From positions 31,101,970-31,165,969 of the forward strand of contig OX465589.1 in assembly GCA_950022655.1 (NCBI GenBank): a stretch of 64,000 nt of DNA, written 5' to 3'. This DNA is from Alentia gelatinosa (taxonomy: Eukaryota > Annelida > Polychaeta > Phyllodocida > Polynoidae). Under the pieces are notes generated by a model. That model was not told the origin of the DNA, did not search any database, and worked only from the letters and a program-made list of their open reading frames with translations. Numbering within the stretch: position 1 is the stretch's first letter; every line of letters starts with the position of its first letter. Of the stretch, positions 1 to 11,329 are shown piece by piece. The translations under genes were made by a program, and so were the position numbers.

Positions 1-398
1 TTCGCTGGTTTCGAGGATGTCTGTCAGCGACTGGGTGCGGAATTAGCTCCGGAAAAATCTGTTTTCCCGACGACCCACCTGGAGTGGCTCGGGTTCACCA
101 TTGACACCATCGACATGCAAATCACCATCCCCTAGACCAAGCTCCAAGCCGTGGTGGACGAATGCCGAGCCTGGGAGGCCAGGACCCACGCCACCAGGCA
201 GCAACTGCAGTCCATCTGCGGCAAATTAAACCACATATCACAATGCATACCTCAGGCGCGGCGATATATGTCCCGGCTGTTGGACACGCTCCGCAGATCG
301 AACAACGCGGCCCCGGTCGAGCCAGACCCCGAGTGCAAGAAAGACCTCGCTTGGTTCTCTGACTTCGCAGACAGACAAACGGGAGGAAGCTCATCATA
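1..398 (+). pseudogene. DIRS/Ngaro-type retrotransposon, reverse transcriptase C-terminal part (5' truncated by window)
   Basis: Frame 1 from base 1 reads a reverse-transcriptase thumb/connection region. The motif around residues 22-40 (PEKSVFPTTHLEWLGFTID) matches the conserved 'eKs..P...leFLGf.iD' block of DIRS/Ngaro and other retroelement RTs. It continues through KLNHISQCIPQARRYMSRLL, the usual link to RNase H. A TAG interrupts the frame at 133-135 and the frame is lost near 398, so the copy is broken. The upstream catalytic part of the RT lies outside the window. GC content is clearly higher than in the flanking DNA, as expected for an inserted element. In a live element this enzyme copies the element RNA into DNA. 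Class assignment rests on the downstream recombinase and the split repeats. Confidence 0.8.
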
Positions 399-884
399 AA
401 GGACCAGCCCTCGGTTGACATCAAATGTGATGCCTGCCCCAAAGGCTTGGGACCCTTCTGCGAATCCGCGGGGATGTACTACAGCATCCCTCTGCTGGAT
501 GCGTATCGGGAGGCCTACCACATCAGTCAGATAGAGGCAATTAATTGTGTCCTCTCAGTCAAATCATTGAGACCGACCAGAACGCGAGGTCACGTCATAC
601 GCATAACCACAGACAATATGGCGGCGATGTACGTGCTCAATTCCGGAAGGACACGCGACCCTGTCCTCACGGCCTGCGCCCGAGAAATTGCATTAATCGA
701 GGCTCTCCACGATGTGGTCATCCGGGTCGTTCTCAAGCCGGGGGACCAACTTGTTCTGGCGGACACCCTTTCTCGCGCCAATTTTGATAATAACAAAGCC
801 AAACTCGCCCTGAAATTAGTTAATGAACGGAATCTATCACGCCGAGATCCCGCCCCCCTATCTTATGTGCTGCCTCCAACGTAG
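399..884 (+). pseudogene. DIRS/Ngaro-type retrotransposon, RNase H domain
   Basis: The reading continues in a different frame from the RT, so there is a frameshift near 390-400. The RNase H acidic residues are recognisable in order: D in the KCDA block, E in QIEAIN, D in TTDN (with MAAMYVLNSG after it) and D in the LADTLSR block. LADTLSR, just after LKPGDQ, is the usual C-terminal RNase H signature of DIRS/Ngaro and gypsy-like elements. The frame ends with a stop at 882-884, then about 120 bases of broken sequence lead to the recombinase. The domain degrades template RNA during reverse transcription. Confidence 0.8.
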
Positions 885-1010
885 CTTCTTTATTCTACTT
901 CCAGATGCTGCAAACCTCCACCTCATCTCACTTCTCCGGAGCTCCTGGACAACGGTGGCATCCATAGGCACGACCGGCAACCTCCACCGCCAGATGCGTC
1001 TCCTTCATTT

Positions 1011-1856
1011 TTGTCCATGATTTCGACTTCCTCGCTCCGTCCCCGACTCAACTCGCCCTCTTCATACAGTTTTTGGCGAATAGCTTTAAAAGTCCGGCCT
1101 CCATCCGGAACTATTTCTCGGGCGCGCGCACAATTCTACGTGCTCGTGGCGCCGACACCGGAGTCCTACCTGTTGACTCGCGGGATCAAAGGCACACAGT
1201 GCCTCTCAACCCATCAGGCATCCCCGGCCGCGCCGGTACCGCTTCAAACCTTCAAGACTGTCCTCACAGCCCTGGGCATTCCCGGCCTGGTCCTGCTGGC
1301 GGCCCACTCGGTCCTCCTCCTTGGATATACCACCCTACTACGCCAGTCTAACCTCCTAGTGACTGGCCCCCTTGGGTCCTCCTCTCATACGCTTCGCCGA
1401 AGAGACATCATCATCTCGGAAGAGGGCCTTACACTCACCGTCCGGTCCACGAAGACGTCAGCTGGACTGGCGGCTTGTTTCTCTATCCCCGTCACACGCA
1501 CACCTGGACCTTTCTGCCCCGTAGTGGCGTAGGAGAGATACCTACACTCCGTCCCGGCACCTCCATCGGCCGCAGCTTTTGTATCAAGAACTGGCACCCC
1601 TCTATGCACTGACACCATACTTCCGGTAGTGCGCTCAGCCCTCCGGGCGGCAGACTACCCTAACTGGCACGCCTTTACTCTCCACGCACTCAGGAGAATG
1701 GGGGCTCAAGAGGCTGCTGCCTCAGGAGTACCTGAGGATAAAATCATGGCCCACAGGGCCTGGACCTCGGTCGGGGGTTTCCGAGCTTATGTCCCCAAGC
1801 CGGTCCCCCCTCATACTTCTACTGCCCTAGCCTCCTCTTTGGCTCATAATGTGTAA
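1011..1856 (+). pseudogene. DIRS/Ngaro-type tyrosine recombinase
   Basis: Two open segments (1011-1532 and 1629-1856, in different frames) read as a tyrosine recombinase, the integrase of DIRS-like retrotransposons. The first holds the N-terminal SAM-like region and the first catalytic Arg in LLRQSNLL. The second holds the HxxR box (HALRRMGAQEA), the later His/Trp (MAHRAW) and the nucleophile Tyr (FRAYV). All catalytic positions appear kept, but a TAG at 1530-1532 and a frame change before 1629 break the gene. Such recombinases join a circular DNA intermediate to the target without making a target duplication. The frame ends at a TAA just inside the first terminal repeat. Confidence 0.8.
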
Positions 1857-2671
1857 TCGTTTACCTCTTATCAATTTCTTTTACCTGAAATGTATTTATA
1901 TCACTTTTACCTACAATATTCTTATATATGGATGTGCAATAAATACATTTTATCTGCAGCCTGGCGTAAGTCAATTGTACAGTAATTGTAAATTACACAT
2001 AATTTATGGCCAGGCTGTGTTACTTTATACCTAGTCAAATAATCGAACTACACTGTGGTGGTTTTAAGCAGACCTGTCTTTAGAGTTTCGAAAGCGGTTC
2101 TGTTTTTATCTCACCCTCAACACGTACCTTACAGTCGATTTTAAGCAATAATATAATTATGTATTGAATTGTTCAAACAATGGCGTCGGAACTATTGTTG
2201 CTGTAGCTGCGGTTCAAACACTGGCGCCGGAACTATTTTCTTTTCCGCGACGTTCGTTGGTCGCACCATACATAGATTCTCCGCCACTGCAATGGCAGAG
2301 AATTGACACTCTACGTAGGTGAGCGTGGCATATTTTATTTCAACGTTAACTCAATGGCACAACCTGTACCAGGGATGGGATAAAATCGAACACTCCGCTA
2401 ATTTATTCTATTGGTCACATGACCAGAAAAGAACACTCATTCCTGTCTTTGCACTTGCCGCTGGTGCACGGGAATTTTTTCTTTACCCACCCACCCACAC
2501 CTTTTTTACTTTTATGTCTATCGCCCATAGGGCTCATAATGTGGAATCGTTTACCTCTTATCAATTTCTTTTACCTGAAATGTATTTATATCGCTTTTAC
2601 CTACAATCTTCTTATATATATGGATGTGCAATAAATACATTTTATCTGCAGCCCGGCGTTAGTCAATTATA
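1841..2671 (+). repeat. Split direct repeats (B1-A2-B2) at 3' end of the Ngaro-like element
   Basis: A 139-bp sequence at 1841-1979 (starting GGCTCATAATGTG) recurs with few differences at 2531-2671, with 551 bp between the copies. B1, then A2, then B2 after the recombinase gene is the split-direct-repeat layout of Ngaro/PAT elements. The matching A1 would lie at the 5' end, outside the window. Each copy contains AATAAA-type signals (GCAATAAATACATT). The right edge of the element is placed at about 2671. Confidence 0.7.
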
Positions 2672-3048
2672 GAAATATAAGCTCTTGTTTATTCGTTTAT
2701 TCTCTCCTTATGTAAGTATTTTCACAAACTCCCTATGGATATAAGTTTGTGGAACGTGGCTAACAGCTTTAGCGACTATGGATATAAAACAAAGGAACTT
2801 TTACCACAGGCCGGTAGTGCACCTTGTCTACCTGGATACGGGACTTGCTTCGGCAAAATAATCACCTGGCAACGCATTCTTTAGCACTGGATGACTGAGG
2901 GTATGATTGAATACAGTTCTAATATCAATTTAGATTATGTCTAGAGAAAGAACAGAGATTTCACCTATGGTACTCTAGCGCCAATCTGGTGGGTTATACA
3001 TGTATATTAGATAAGACATAAATACCACAAGCTGCTGTATTGGCTGAT
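2672..3048. other. Unassigned intergenic sequence
   Basis: AT-rich unique sequence between the Ngaro-like element and the first tandem array. No coding frame, RNA gene or repeat was recognised. Confidence 0.4.
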
Positions 3049-3235
3049 ACTCTCACAGCTTTACCTCACAGAGCAGAACTCTCACAGCTTTACCTCACAG
3101 AGCAGCAACTCTCACAGCTTTACCTCACAGAGCAGACACTCCCACAGCCTTATCCCACAGAGCGGCCACTCTCACAGCTTCACCCCACAGAGCGGCTGAT
3201 CTCATGGCTTAACCTCACAGAGCTGCCACTCTTAG
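3049..3235 (+). repeat. Imperfect ~30-bp tandem repeat
   Basis: About six units of CTCACAGCTTTACCTCACAGAGCAG-like sequence in a row, each about 30 bp and increasingly diverged to the right. The short open frame through it is a product of the period being divisible by three. Confidence 0.75.
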
Positions 3236-3239
3236 ACAT

Positions 3240-3632
3240 TGAGGTGTGGTGTGGAGGTGGGATGTATAAGTGTGGTGTTTAGGTATGGTGTGGAGGTGTG
3301 GTGTTGAGCGTGAGATGTGATGTGGTGTTGAGGTCGGGGTGTTGAGGGTGAGGTATGGAGGTAAGGTATTGAGATCGAGGTATAGAAGTGTAGAGGTGAG
3401 GTGTGGAGGATGAGGTGCTGAGGTCAACGTGTAAAGGGTAAGGTGTGGAGGTGTGAGGAAGAGGTGTGGTGTTGTGGTCTAGGTGAGGAGGTATGGTTTA
3501 GAGGTGTGCTGTGGATGTGTGGTCTAGAGGTGAGGTGTGGAGGTGAGGCGTAGAAGTGTGGTGTGGAGGTGTGGTGTGGAGGTGTGGTGTGGAGGTGAGG
3601 TGTGGAGGTGTGGCATGGAGCTATGCTGTAAG
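3240..3632 (+). repeat. GGTGTGGA-rich low-complexity tract
   Basis: Irregular repeats of GGTGTGGTGTGGAGGTGAGG. The plus strand is nearly free of C, giving a strand-asymmetric G/T-rich block. It has no fixed period. Open frames on the minus strand here (Thr/Pro/His-rich) are artefacts of composition. Confidence 0.7.
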
Positions 3633-3959
3633 GTTGAAACTCTGTCAAAGACTCTCAGACTTGTAATGCCTCATATCTCAGCTAGTAAGCGACGATCCCT
3701 GCATTCCGATCACTTTCTCCCGATTCACAATGTGCATTGTTCAAACACAACCACCACTCAGCAGGCAGTTGCGTCCCGGCAACGCGGCCGACGTCTCCGT
3801 GTTCCCCGGCAACACATTAAAAGGCTATTTCCTTGTCAAATACTGCCACAGAAGGCACCCCCTCCCTCTGCCGACCACAGGCAGCGACAAGATATCTTCT
3901 GTGTAAATATAGAGGGGCGCGCAATCAATGCTCGCTTGTGGAGCTCTGTGGCGCTGGAG

Positions 3960-4030
3960 GCACAATAAAACGTCACAATGGCGGCCGGCGTGCTCTTTAC
4001 GTCACTTAAAATGGCGGCCTGACAACGGGT
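3960..4030 (+). promoter_or_regulatory. Possible CpG-type promoter elements (YY1-like, CRE-like)
   Basis: Two YY1-like cores (CAATGGCGGCC near 3977 and AAAATGGCGGCC near 4008) lie around TACGTCAC, a CRE-like half site, in a local CpG-rich patch. Such clusters mark housekeeping promoters in animals. No downstream gene could be assigned, so this is suggestive only. Confidence 0.25.
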
Positions 4031-4461
4031 CAAAAGACTCCGGTCACAGTCTGCTCGAGTGTTATTTCACGATTTGGTTTTTAGTCCGCTTCACATCCGA
4101 AGTAAACGTATTGAAAGTGCATGTTTTTGTTCGGATTGCCGGCAATCATCTGCTGTGAATGTAGATCAGCGGAAGTGAGAATGAGAAGGTGACACAGTAC
4201 GCCACTGTACAGTGCAGACACTGCGCATCACCAGCCAGTAGCTCACAGAGATTTCTATTGTCTCGGGCTTGTACTTTACTCAATGACGAGCCATTGCTCA
4301 AATCTCTATTCGAGACAAAAAGGGGATTTGCCAGAGACAAAGTATGATTTCTGGCAGTTTTATGTTAGAAGTCCATTAGACTGCATAGGAAAGAGTGGCT
4401 ATACATGTATGTATATGGAAAAGCAATGAATAGGCTAAAAAAAAAAGAAAAAAAGGGGGAA

Positions 4462-4855
4462 ATACCCGGAAACTGCAAACCCACGAGCGGGTAGTTTGGA
4501 CAAAATTCTAATGCCAGAGTGTGCTATACATATTCATCACATCAACCCCTATTTTTATTTAGCTGAATTATTTGATTAAACGCAATATTCACGAGCTGAA
4601 CCCTCCTGGACCCCGGACAATACTGGTATGCATCTGTAAGCTTTCCCAGCATCTGTATTGACTGCTAACCGCCTCCACTGCAGCAGACGCAGTCAGGGAC
4701 TTGGGCATTACCTGGGAACCGCAAACCCTTGAGTGGAGGCCGAAAGGTCAGACAGTTTCGGTAGTTTGACCAGAATTTGTGCACCAGAATCTGCTATACT
4801 CACATATCTTTATTTACCTTCATTGTTCGGTTAACCGCAATATTTAGCTGAAATT
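4462..4855 (+). repeat. Diverged direct duplication (~140 bp, two copies)
   Basis: 4462-4595 and 4710-4855 share a colinear set of words: ACCCGGAAACTGCAAACCC versus ACCTGGGAACCGCAAACCC, then GGTAGTTTG, AATTCTAATGCCAGA versus AATTTGTGCACCAGAAT, TGCTATAC, and finally a TTAACCGCAATATT-like end. Identity is low, so the duplication is old. Confidence 0.5.
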
Positions 4856-5099
4856 GAAGAGGTTTCGATCACTGTACTGTAGAAATTCCAAAATGGCATA
4901 CTGCACCAATCGATGTGCCCCCTCACCTAGACAAACTTCCCGATACACTTCGGTTCAATATGTATACAAAGTACTATGACCAATGAGTCAAATCATTTAT
5001 TTGAATTTGGAAGCCAATCATAAGGCCTATCAGGAGCACAGTGGGTGTATGGTTTTAAGAATCTAAACCGATATCCTAAATTCAACCTCTCTGCCCTCA

Positions 5100-6070
5100 G
5101 AATCCCCCCCCCTCATCTTATACCCCAAGGTACCAACCCCTTCACTGCAAACATACCCTGCCCTCATCCTATACCCCTCCTCCTCACCCCTGAACATCCT
5201 CCACCCTCATCTTATACCTCATCCCCTCCATATTAAACATCCCCTGTCCTCATCTAATACCCCTCTCACTCTACCTGAAACTTTCCCCGCCCTCATCTTA
5301 TATCCCGACGCTCCATCCTGAACATACACCACCCTCATTTGCTACCCCTTCCCCTTTACCCCAAACATCCCCAGCCATCATCTTATACCCCTCCACTCCA
5401 AACATCTCCCACCCTCATCTTATACCCCGACCTCCACACTGAACATACCCCGACCTCCACACTGAACATACCCCGACCTCCACACTGAACATACCCCGAC
5501 CTCCACACTGAACATACCCCGACCTCCACACTGAACATACCCCGACCTCCACACTGAACATACCCCGACCTCCACACTGAACATAGCCCGACCTCCACAC
5601 TGAACATACCCCGACCTCCACACTGAACATAGCCCGACCTCCACACTGAACATAGCCCGACCTCCACACTGAACATACCCCGACCTCCACACTGAACATA
5701 CCCCGACCTCCACACTGAACATACCCCGACCTCCACACTGAACATACCCCGACCTCCACACTGAACATACCCCGACCTCCACACTGAACATACCCCGACC
5801 TCCACACTGAACATACCCCGACCTCCACACTGAACATCCCCTGCCCTCATCCTAAAGCCCTCCACATTGAACATGCCCGGCCCTCATCTTGTACCCAATC
5901 TCTCCACACTGAACATCCCCTGCCCTCATCCTAAAGCCCTCCACACTGAACATCCCCTGCCCTCATCCTAAAGCGCTCCACATTGAACATCCCCTGCCCT
6001 CATCTCATACCTCGCCACACTGAACATCCCCCACCCTCATCTTAACCCCGACCTTCTAACCTGAACATCC
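5100..6070 (-). repeat. 23-bp minisatellite with degenerate flanks
   Basis: 5426-5836 is about 18 near-perfect copies of a 23-bp unit (CGACCTCCACACTGAACATA plus CCC). 5100-5425 and 5837-6070 hold looser relatives built on CCTCATCTTATACCCC and CACTGAACATCCCCTGCCC. Because 23 is not a multiple of three, each minus-strand frame cycles through the same three phases and all stay open (repeating MFSVEVGV, CSVWRSGY, VQCGGRG). These long frames are not genes. Confidence 0.9.
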
Positions 6071-6179
6071 CTTATAGACATCAATGACTGGCAAGTAATA
6101 TTTTCCTCACCCGCAGAATGGCGCAATGCCCCACATACAGGAAGGTCCGGAAGCACGTGGCTCTATGGGGAAATGATTT

Positions 6180-6480
6180 CCGGTGACGTATGGATGACGT
6201 CAGACTCGTCACGACCCGACGCCCAGCACTTTATGGGGCCCTAATTGGGTCGCCGCCGGCGCGATGGGCATGCTGGGAATGATGGCACGTTGGTCACGTG
6301 GTCATAAATAACGGCAAAACGAGAACGAGGCCGCCGGGCGATAATAGGGGATTATTTGTGTGTGATGAGGCCGCTAGGGTGAGGGATAGCGCTGCAGTCG
6401 GTGTAAAAGAGTTCTACGCATGCGCTCTCTGCTTGTTCTCTGCAGGGTTCCGGTTCCGGTGTCTCGTGAGTCGTGATGAA
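6180..6480 (+). promoter_or_regulatory. CpG-rich promoter-like patch
   Basis: A cluster of classic proximal promoter words: a full CRE (TGACGTCA, 6195-6202), a USF/MYC E-box (GTCACGTG, 6293-6300), CATGCTGGGAA near 6269 (reverse complement resembles the ZNF143-associated TTCCCAGCATG), an NRF1-like CGCATGCGC (6417-6425) and paired ETS-like CCGGTTCCGG near 6451. CpG density is well above that of the surroundings. No coding exon was recognised within 1 kb on either side, so the transcript is unknown. Confidence 0.35.
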
Positions 6481-6489
6481 TGTGGAAAT

Positions 6490-7720
6490 CATGAGGAGGG
6501 GAAGAGACCAGACATGTATTATGAATCTGACGGCCAGTCTGATTGATACAGATGTCTCTATGATAGCAGAGAAGAATCAAGCCAATCTGTAAATATTCCA
6601 GGAAAAACCATCGCGTTTTTACGTAGACAAAACGCACATAAACTTTTTATGTAATACATAAGTTATTGTATGCATATTCAGCAAACTGGTACTTTTGTCA
6701 TCAATACTTTTGGTCACTTTCTTCCTTGAGGGATGCCAGTTTTCCATGGTTCCATTGTGATTTTTATTTTCAGAATAAAAAGATTGTTTTCCGTTGTGTA
6801 ATATTAACATAACAACTGCTAAATTACCCAATTGAGCCACAGGTCATGATCTCCCACTGAACTTGCCCACTGACTCATGTAATAAACTAAGCTTTCCCTT
6901 AGTCCCTTGATTAACCATTCATTGAACCTCCTCCACAGATCCCCCCACCCTTCCACTGCTGCCAACCCCGGCACGTTTTCAATGGTTTCCCGCCTCCCTG
7001 AGGCAGCAATAAAATTGTAAAAACATGGATTGAAACCGGGACATGGCTGTGATTGGTCAATTGATACCAGAACTATGCAGGGAGATTTTTTTCACATTCG
7101 ACATGTTAATCTTGACATGCTATAGCTGAATTTCCCCATTGTTTGATTAAGGATCATATTTTCTAAAATAAGATTCAAATGTATTTGTCATTATCAACCA
7201 GCTGGCAGCACTCAAATTCTAAAATGGTACCATAAAATACTATAGCCACCAGAGCAAAGGCTTGCTACGTTTCAGGAAAACATAGACAGGGCTGGGCTTC
7301 GGCTGGTTCACCCAAATAAGTACTAAAAAGTAAAGACAAAATTTATAATTTCATTATCGTTTTTGGCATCCCCAATTCGAACCCAAATTCGTATGGAAAA
7401 TCGCCTTAGTGGATCTGGCGCTTACGAATCTCATAAATCACGTATACATGTATTTTCCATTATCAATCACCTTATACAACGATGCCTATGAATCTCAATG
7501 ATCATCTATTCCACTATTATCCACCTAATACAACTTGTCCATAGAAAGCACATAGGGGTCGAGCGTATATCTTCATACCCGGCGCATACGTTGGCCGGGG
7601 CGCGATAAAGCGCGCATTAGGGGAAAATAACGCATATGTAAACAAAATTGTGCATAACTAGAGTGAACTAATATCAGCACGCCGCATGTCGGGAAAAGGT
7701 GGATGATAAAAACAATATAG
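6490..7720. other. Unassigned intergenic sequence
   Basis: AT-rich, no long open frame on either strand, no tandem structure noticed. Several short frames look random. Confidence 0.4.
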
Positions 7721-8015
7721 ACCTGGGACCTGCTTCACTAGTTTCGTGACATATCTAGATGGCGTGTCCGGTTTGTCCGGTTTCATAAGAACTAGACATT
7801 AGACTTCGTTTTGTCTGTTCTTGCTTGCACTGTTGGTGCCACTTTTGTGACGAAACTAGTGAAACAGGTCCATGATGTGTAGATTCGTCTAATTCTTATG
7901 TCTGAGGACTGTCTTTTCCTAAGGGCAGCTACTTGTGTTGTCACGAAACTAGACAACCCCAATGTCTGTATGGTGTCACAGACATGTCACGAAACCAATG
8001 AAACAGGTCCCAGGT
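7721..8015. mobile_element. Foldback/MITE-like element, family F1, full copy
   Basis: A 295-bp unit starts ACCTGGGACCTGCTTCACTA and ends with the near reverse complement ...GAAACAGGTCCCAGGT, with TIRs of about 32 bp. Internal copies of the same word (CGAAACTAGTGAAACAGGTC near 7850) make it a nested palindrome. Further copies or fragments lie at 42700-43106, 45222-45524 and 59846-60084. It has no coding capacity. A clear target duplication was not identified. Confidence 0.7.
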
Positions 8016-10483
8016 AACAACGGCTGTATGTTTCGAAAGCAGTGAATATTGTGCAATTGTGTGTGATGCTCACACATTCTGAGACTCATATTGCACTTGC
8101 ACATTTCTCCCGATCCTCTCATATCCGTCTAGTGTAGATATATGTCATCCTTTTGGTTCACGACACACTTCTAAGTGAACATTCTCCAAGTATTTATATA
8201 TCCTACTAGCCTGGAAGTCTGTAGTATCATATGTTCTTGTGTCATGGGCGTCACATCTGTGGAATGCTTTAAAAAACATAAATGACAGAAACTACTATGG
8301 CCTGAGCTTGCCATACAGACTGCTTTGTGGACCCTGTGAAAAGTGATGGTCATTGTGTCTAACAGTCAGTTTTTGATGAAACATGCTAATAAGTTATTTT
8401 CTTTAGTGGTTGGACGGTTGGTCTTTAGGTTATTGCTATAGCCTACTGTAGTACACCTGCTTGTAGAGTCACTAGGTGACCTTACCACATTTTTGCTTTT
8501 ATAGCTAACCAAGTAAAGATAGGAATGTGATTTATGTTTTTGACAGACGGTTTTATGGCCATGCAATATCTTTTTAGTATTAAGTATTTTGACATGGATT
8601 TTTAGATAAAAGAGATTTCACTTTGGAAGGGGACTCTTTTGAGTCACAGATCTATTTTATGGACATATTCTACCTATAAAACTGGTTCTATCATGATATG
8701 GCTCATTTGAAAGAGAATAAAGACAGGTGCTTGGAAGTGGTTCTGACAGTGCTTACATCCTAGGAAGTGTCATTATATAGGTAAAACCTATATCTGATAT
8801 GATATTCATGTATTTTTGTCTAATTTCATTATGTTGAGAGGTGAGGGAGGGCAACATGGCTGGCCAATTTGACACCAAATTGATCAGCCAAAACTAGTCT
8901 CATAGCTTTCACGAGAGATGCAGTGTGCAAATTTGATGTCCAACCCAGTTAGACAGTTCTAGCCCTGTAGACTGATATATGACATGATTATATGCTTACG
9001 TTCGTTTTCAAAATGATTAATCACCTCGAAAAGACCACATACCTTCAATTTAACACTCTGAGTAAACAGGCCAGGGGTCAAGGTCAGGCCTCAAGTTGTA
9101 GGCATTGGATACCAGGGGGCACCACCAGTGAAAGACCGAGCTGAAAGTGGGTGTACCATAGGCCAGATAGGCAAAAAGGGGACTATGGTGGGTTCCATTT
9201 TCAATAAATTTCCATAAAAAATCTTATAGATTGACTCATTCCTTGAAATTAAGATATCAAAATATTGTATTATTTCCAACAAAGTCAGTCATTTTCAACA
9301 TGTCTGATGTTACTTGTTTTGACTTTTAAATGCGCTCACCCGTTCATTTGGCATTTTAAAGGCCAATGATTCTATTTCAAAATGCACACTTAGCCCTTGT
9401 ATTTTAGTTCATTTTCTATTGTCATTCATTTTAAATTAATGTAAATCGGTTATAAGGGGGGATCTCGTGAGGGAGAGAAGCTTGTTTGGTAAAGTTCAAG
9501 GTAGCTCAGAATATCTCTTTATCTGTCCTTTTATTATTTTGTTGAGGTTATAGCCACTAACCAAGAATCCCCAAGTTCTGTCTTCTTTTCCCAGTATTTA
9601 TTATTGATCACAAACAGTGGTACATTAGATTTCATGTTCTTACTATTCAAGTATTGTCCAACTAGTTTCGGCTATCTGCTTCATCAGGGACTGATTGGTG
9701 ATTTATTATTTTGGACAGGGAACCAGTCTAAAATCCTGCGTCCTGCTTGTGTCTCTGTACCAAGGTACCTATTTGGTACTGCCACATATGCTAATATTTC
9801 AAGCCTCTCAGCGTCTGATTTGAAAAGTGATTTGTAATCTATTTCAGAGAGAGATATATAAACAAGATACACTTATTCCTGTTGTGTTTGGTGTAAAATC
9901 AGGCACAGTCTCTTGGACCACCGTTTCATATTTTGCAGGTTTGTGTTTTGTGAACAAGGTCCATGTGCTCATTAGAAGGGACAGTCGCATCAACTGTGGA
10001 GTCACACTATACAACTGGTGGTTTATAGCTGAATAAGAAATAGCTGGATTGTCTTTAAAGCTCATTTAGCTAGGACGGTTTTCCCTAATTCTTAATATAT
10101 GAGTGATGTAGCTTTAACATCCGTTTCACAGATCCACTGTTGCAGTACCTGAATGTGGTACCTGAATGTAGTATCATTTTCTGGTATTTAACATGAAATG
10201 GTTGGAAAAGAGATTCGTGAGCACAAGTGCCACGGAAGATCAGGAGGGAGAGTGCTAAGTGAGGCTCTATCAGAAGAATGATATGTTTTCTTCTGTGGTA
10301 GTGATTTCCAAATTTAGGCTTTAGGCTTCTGTTGTCGGAGATATTTCATCTGATTCTTATAAAATCTAAACAAAAAAATTCTTCTTCTTCTTCTATGATA
10401 GTGGTAATCAGGTGAAACTGGTATATTGCCATCACCACAAGACTGTACATATTAGTCTAACTAAACTCACCATACGATTGACA
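8016..10483. other. Unassigned intergenic sequence
   Basis: About 2.5 kb of AT-rich unique sequence with only short random frames. A short TTC run lies near 10380. Nothing else supported. Confidence 0.4.
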
Positions 10484-10976
10484 TAAAGTGGGATTCACAC
10501 GTAGAGACCCACGTACCTGAGACTGGTGTACCTCGCACCTTTCCCCTAGTCTCAGACAATTCTCGGTTGGAAACAATTCTCATGGCAAAGTGCTTTGATT
10601 AGTCTCAAAGAAAAATGGCGAATTTGATTCACATGGGAGGACACACCTGGTACATGATCTCAGACATAGTCACTTTGAAGAATCACCCTGGGACTCAAGA
10701 ACCCTTGAGGTGAGGGGTGTTACAAACACATATAATCATGAATGCTGGCCTCCTATTGGCTAGTTCAAGTACATAGTCGCAAACCTGTTTAAAGTCAAAA
10801 TTTCATGAGATTCTGTTATTCGTAAGAGGTGAATGTCGCCGACAATTCCCAGGTAAAAAACTTGTCTCAGCAAAATGGAACCATACAATTCAGACGAGGA
10901 AATTGTGTTCCAGTACCGAATCTCAACAGGATTTGTCAGTGAGGTACATGGACCCCATCGTGTGAATCCCACTTAA
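10484..10976. mobile_element. PIF/Harbinger-like MITE with TAA target duplication
   Basis: A 15-bp perfect TIR, AGTGGGATTCACACG at 10487-10501, recurs inverted at 10959-10973. The inner similarity extends imperfectly to about 38 bp (GTACCT blocks on both sides). Immediately outside each end lies TAA (10484-10486 and 10974-10976), the 3-bp duplication typical of PIF/Harbinger elements. The 487-bp interior has no transposase frame, so it is non-autonomous. The superfamily is inferred from the duplication only. Confidence 0.7.
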
Positions 10977-11329
10977 GACAAGTTCACAGTTAAGGGTTCA
11001 TTCCTCCCTTGTCACCGAGCTCACCACGAGACCGACATTTAAGGAGTTCTCTCGTCTTCCCACAACACTAAGCTCACACTTAGACCGACGTGTGCTCCGA
11101 TGTCACGTGTCTGCGCAATAATATGTGCTCCGGCCTGCTGACCTCCACACATGGCCTTGACCTCATCTCCCATCTAGACGTCATTTCCTCTCACGTGACC
11201 GTCTCGAGATTTCCCCGGGTTGATTGTCAACGCGCGCACACGGTCACATGGTTACGTGTGCCGGCAGTGGTGGTGTAAATGGTGGCTTGGGGCAGTATGG
11301 AGGTGTTACTGTGGAGGTATACTATGGGG
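10977..11329. other. Unassigned sequence left of the minisatellite
   Basis: Contains CACGTG-type words near 11103 and 11192 and some CpG, but no gene. It grades into G-rich sequence from about 11270. Confidence 0.35.

Noticed and set aside
9640..9700. Further F1 foldback copy (AACTAGTTTCGGC ... CATCAGGGACTG)
   Set aside because: Only short words match, without the inverted partner.
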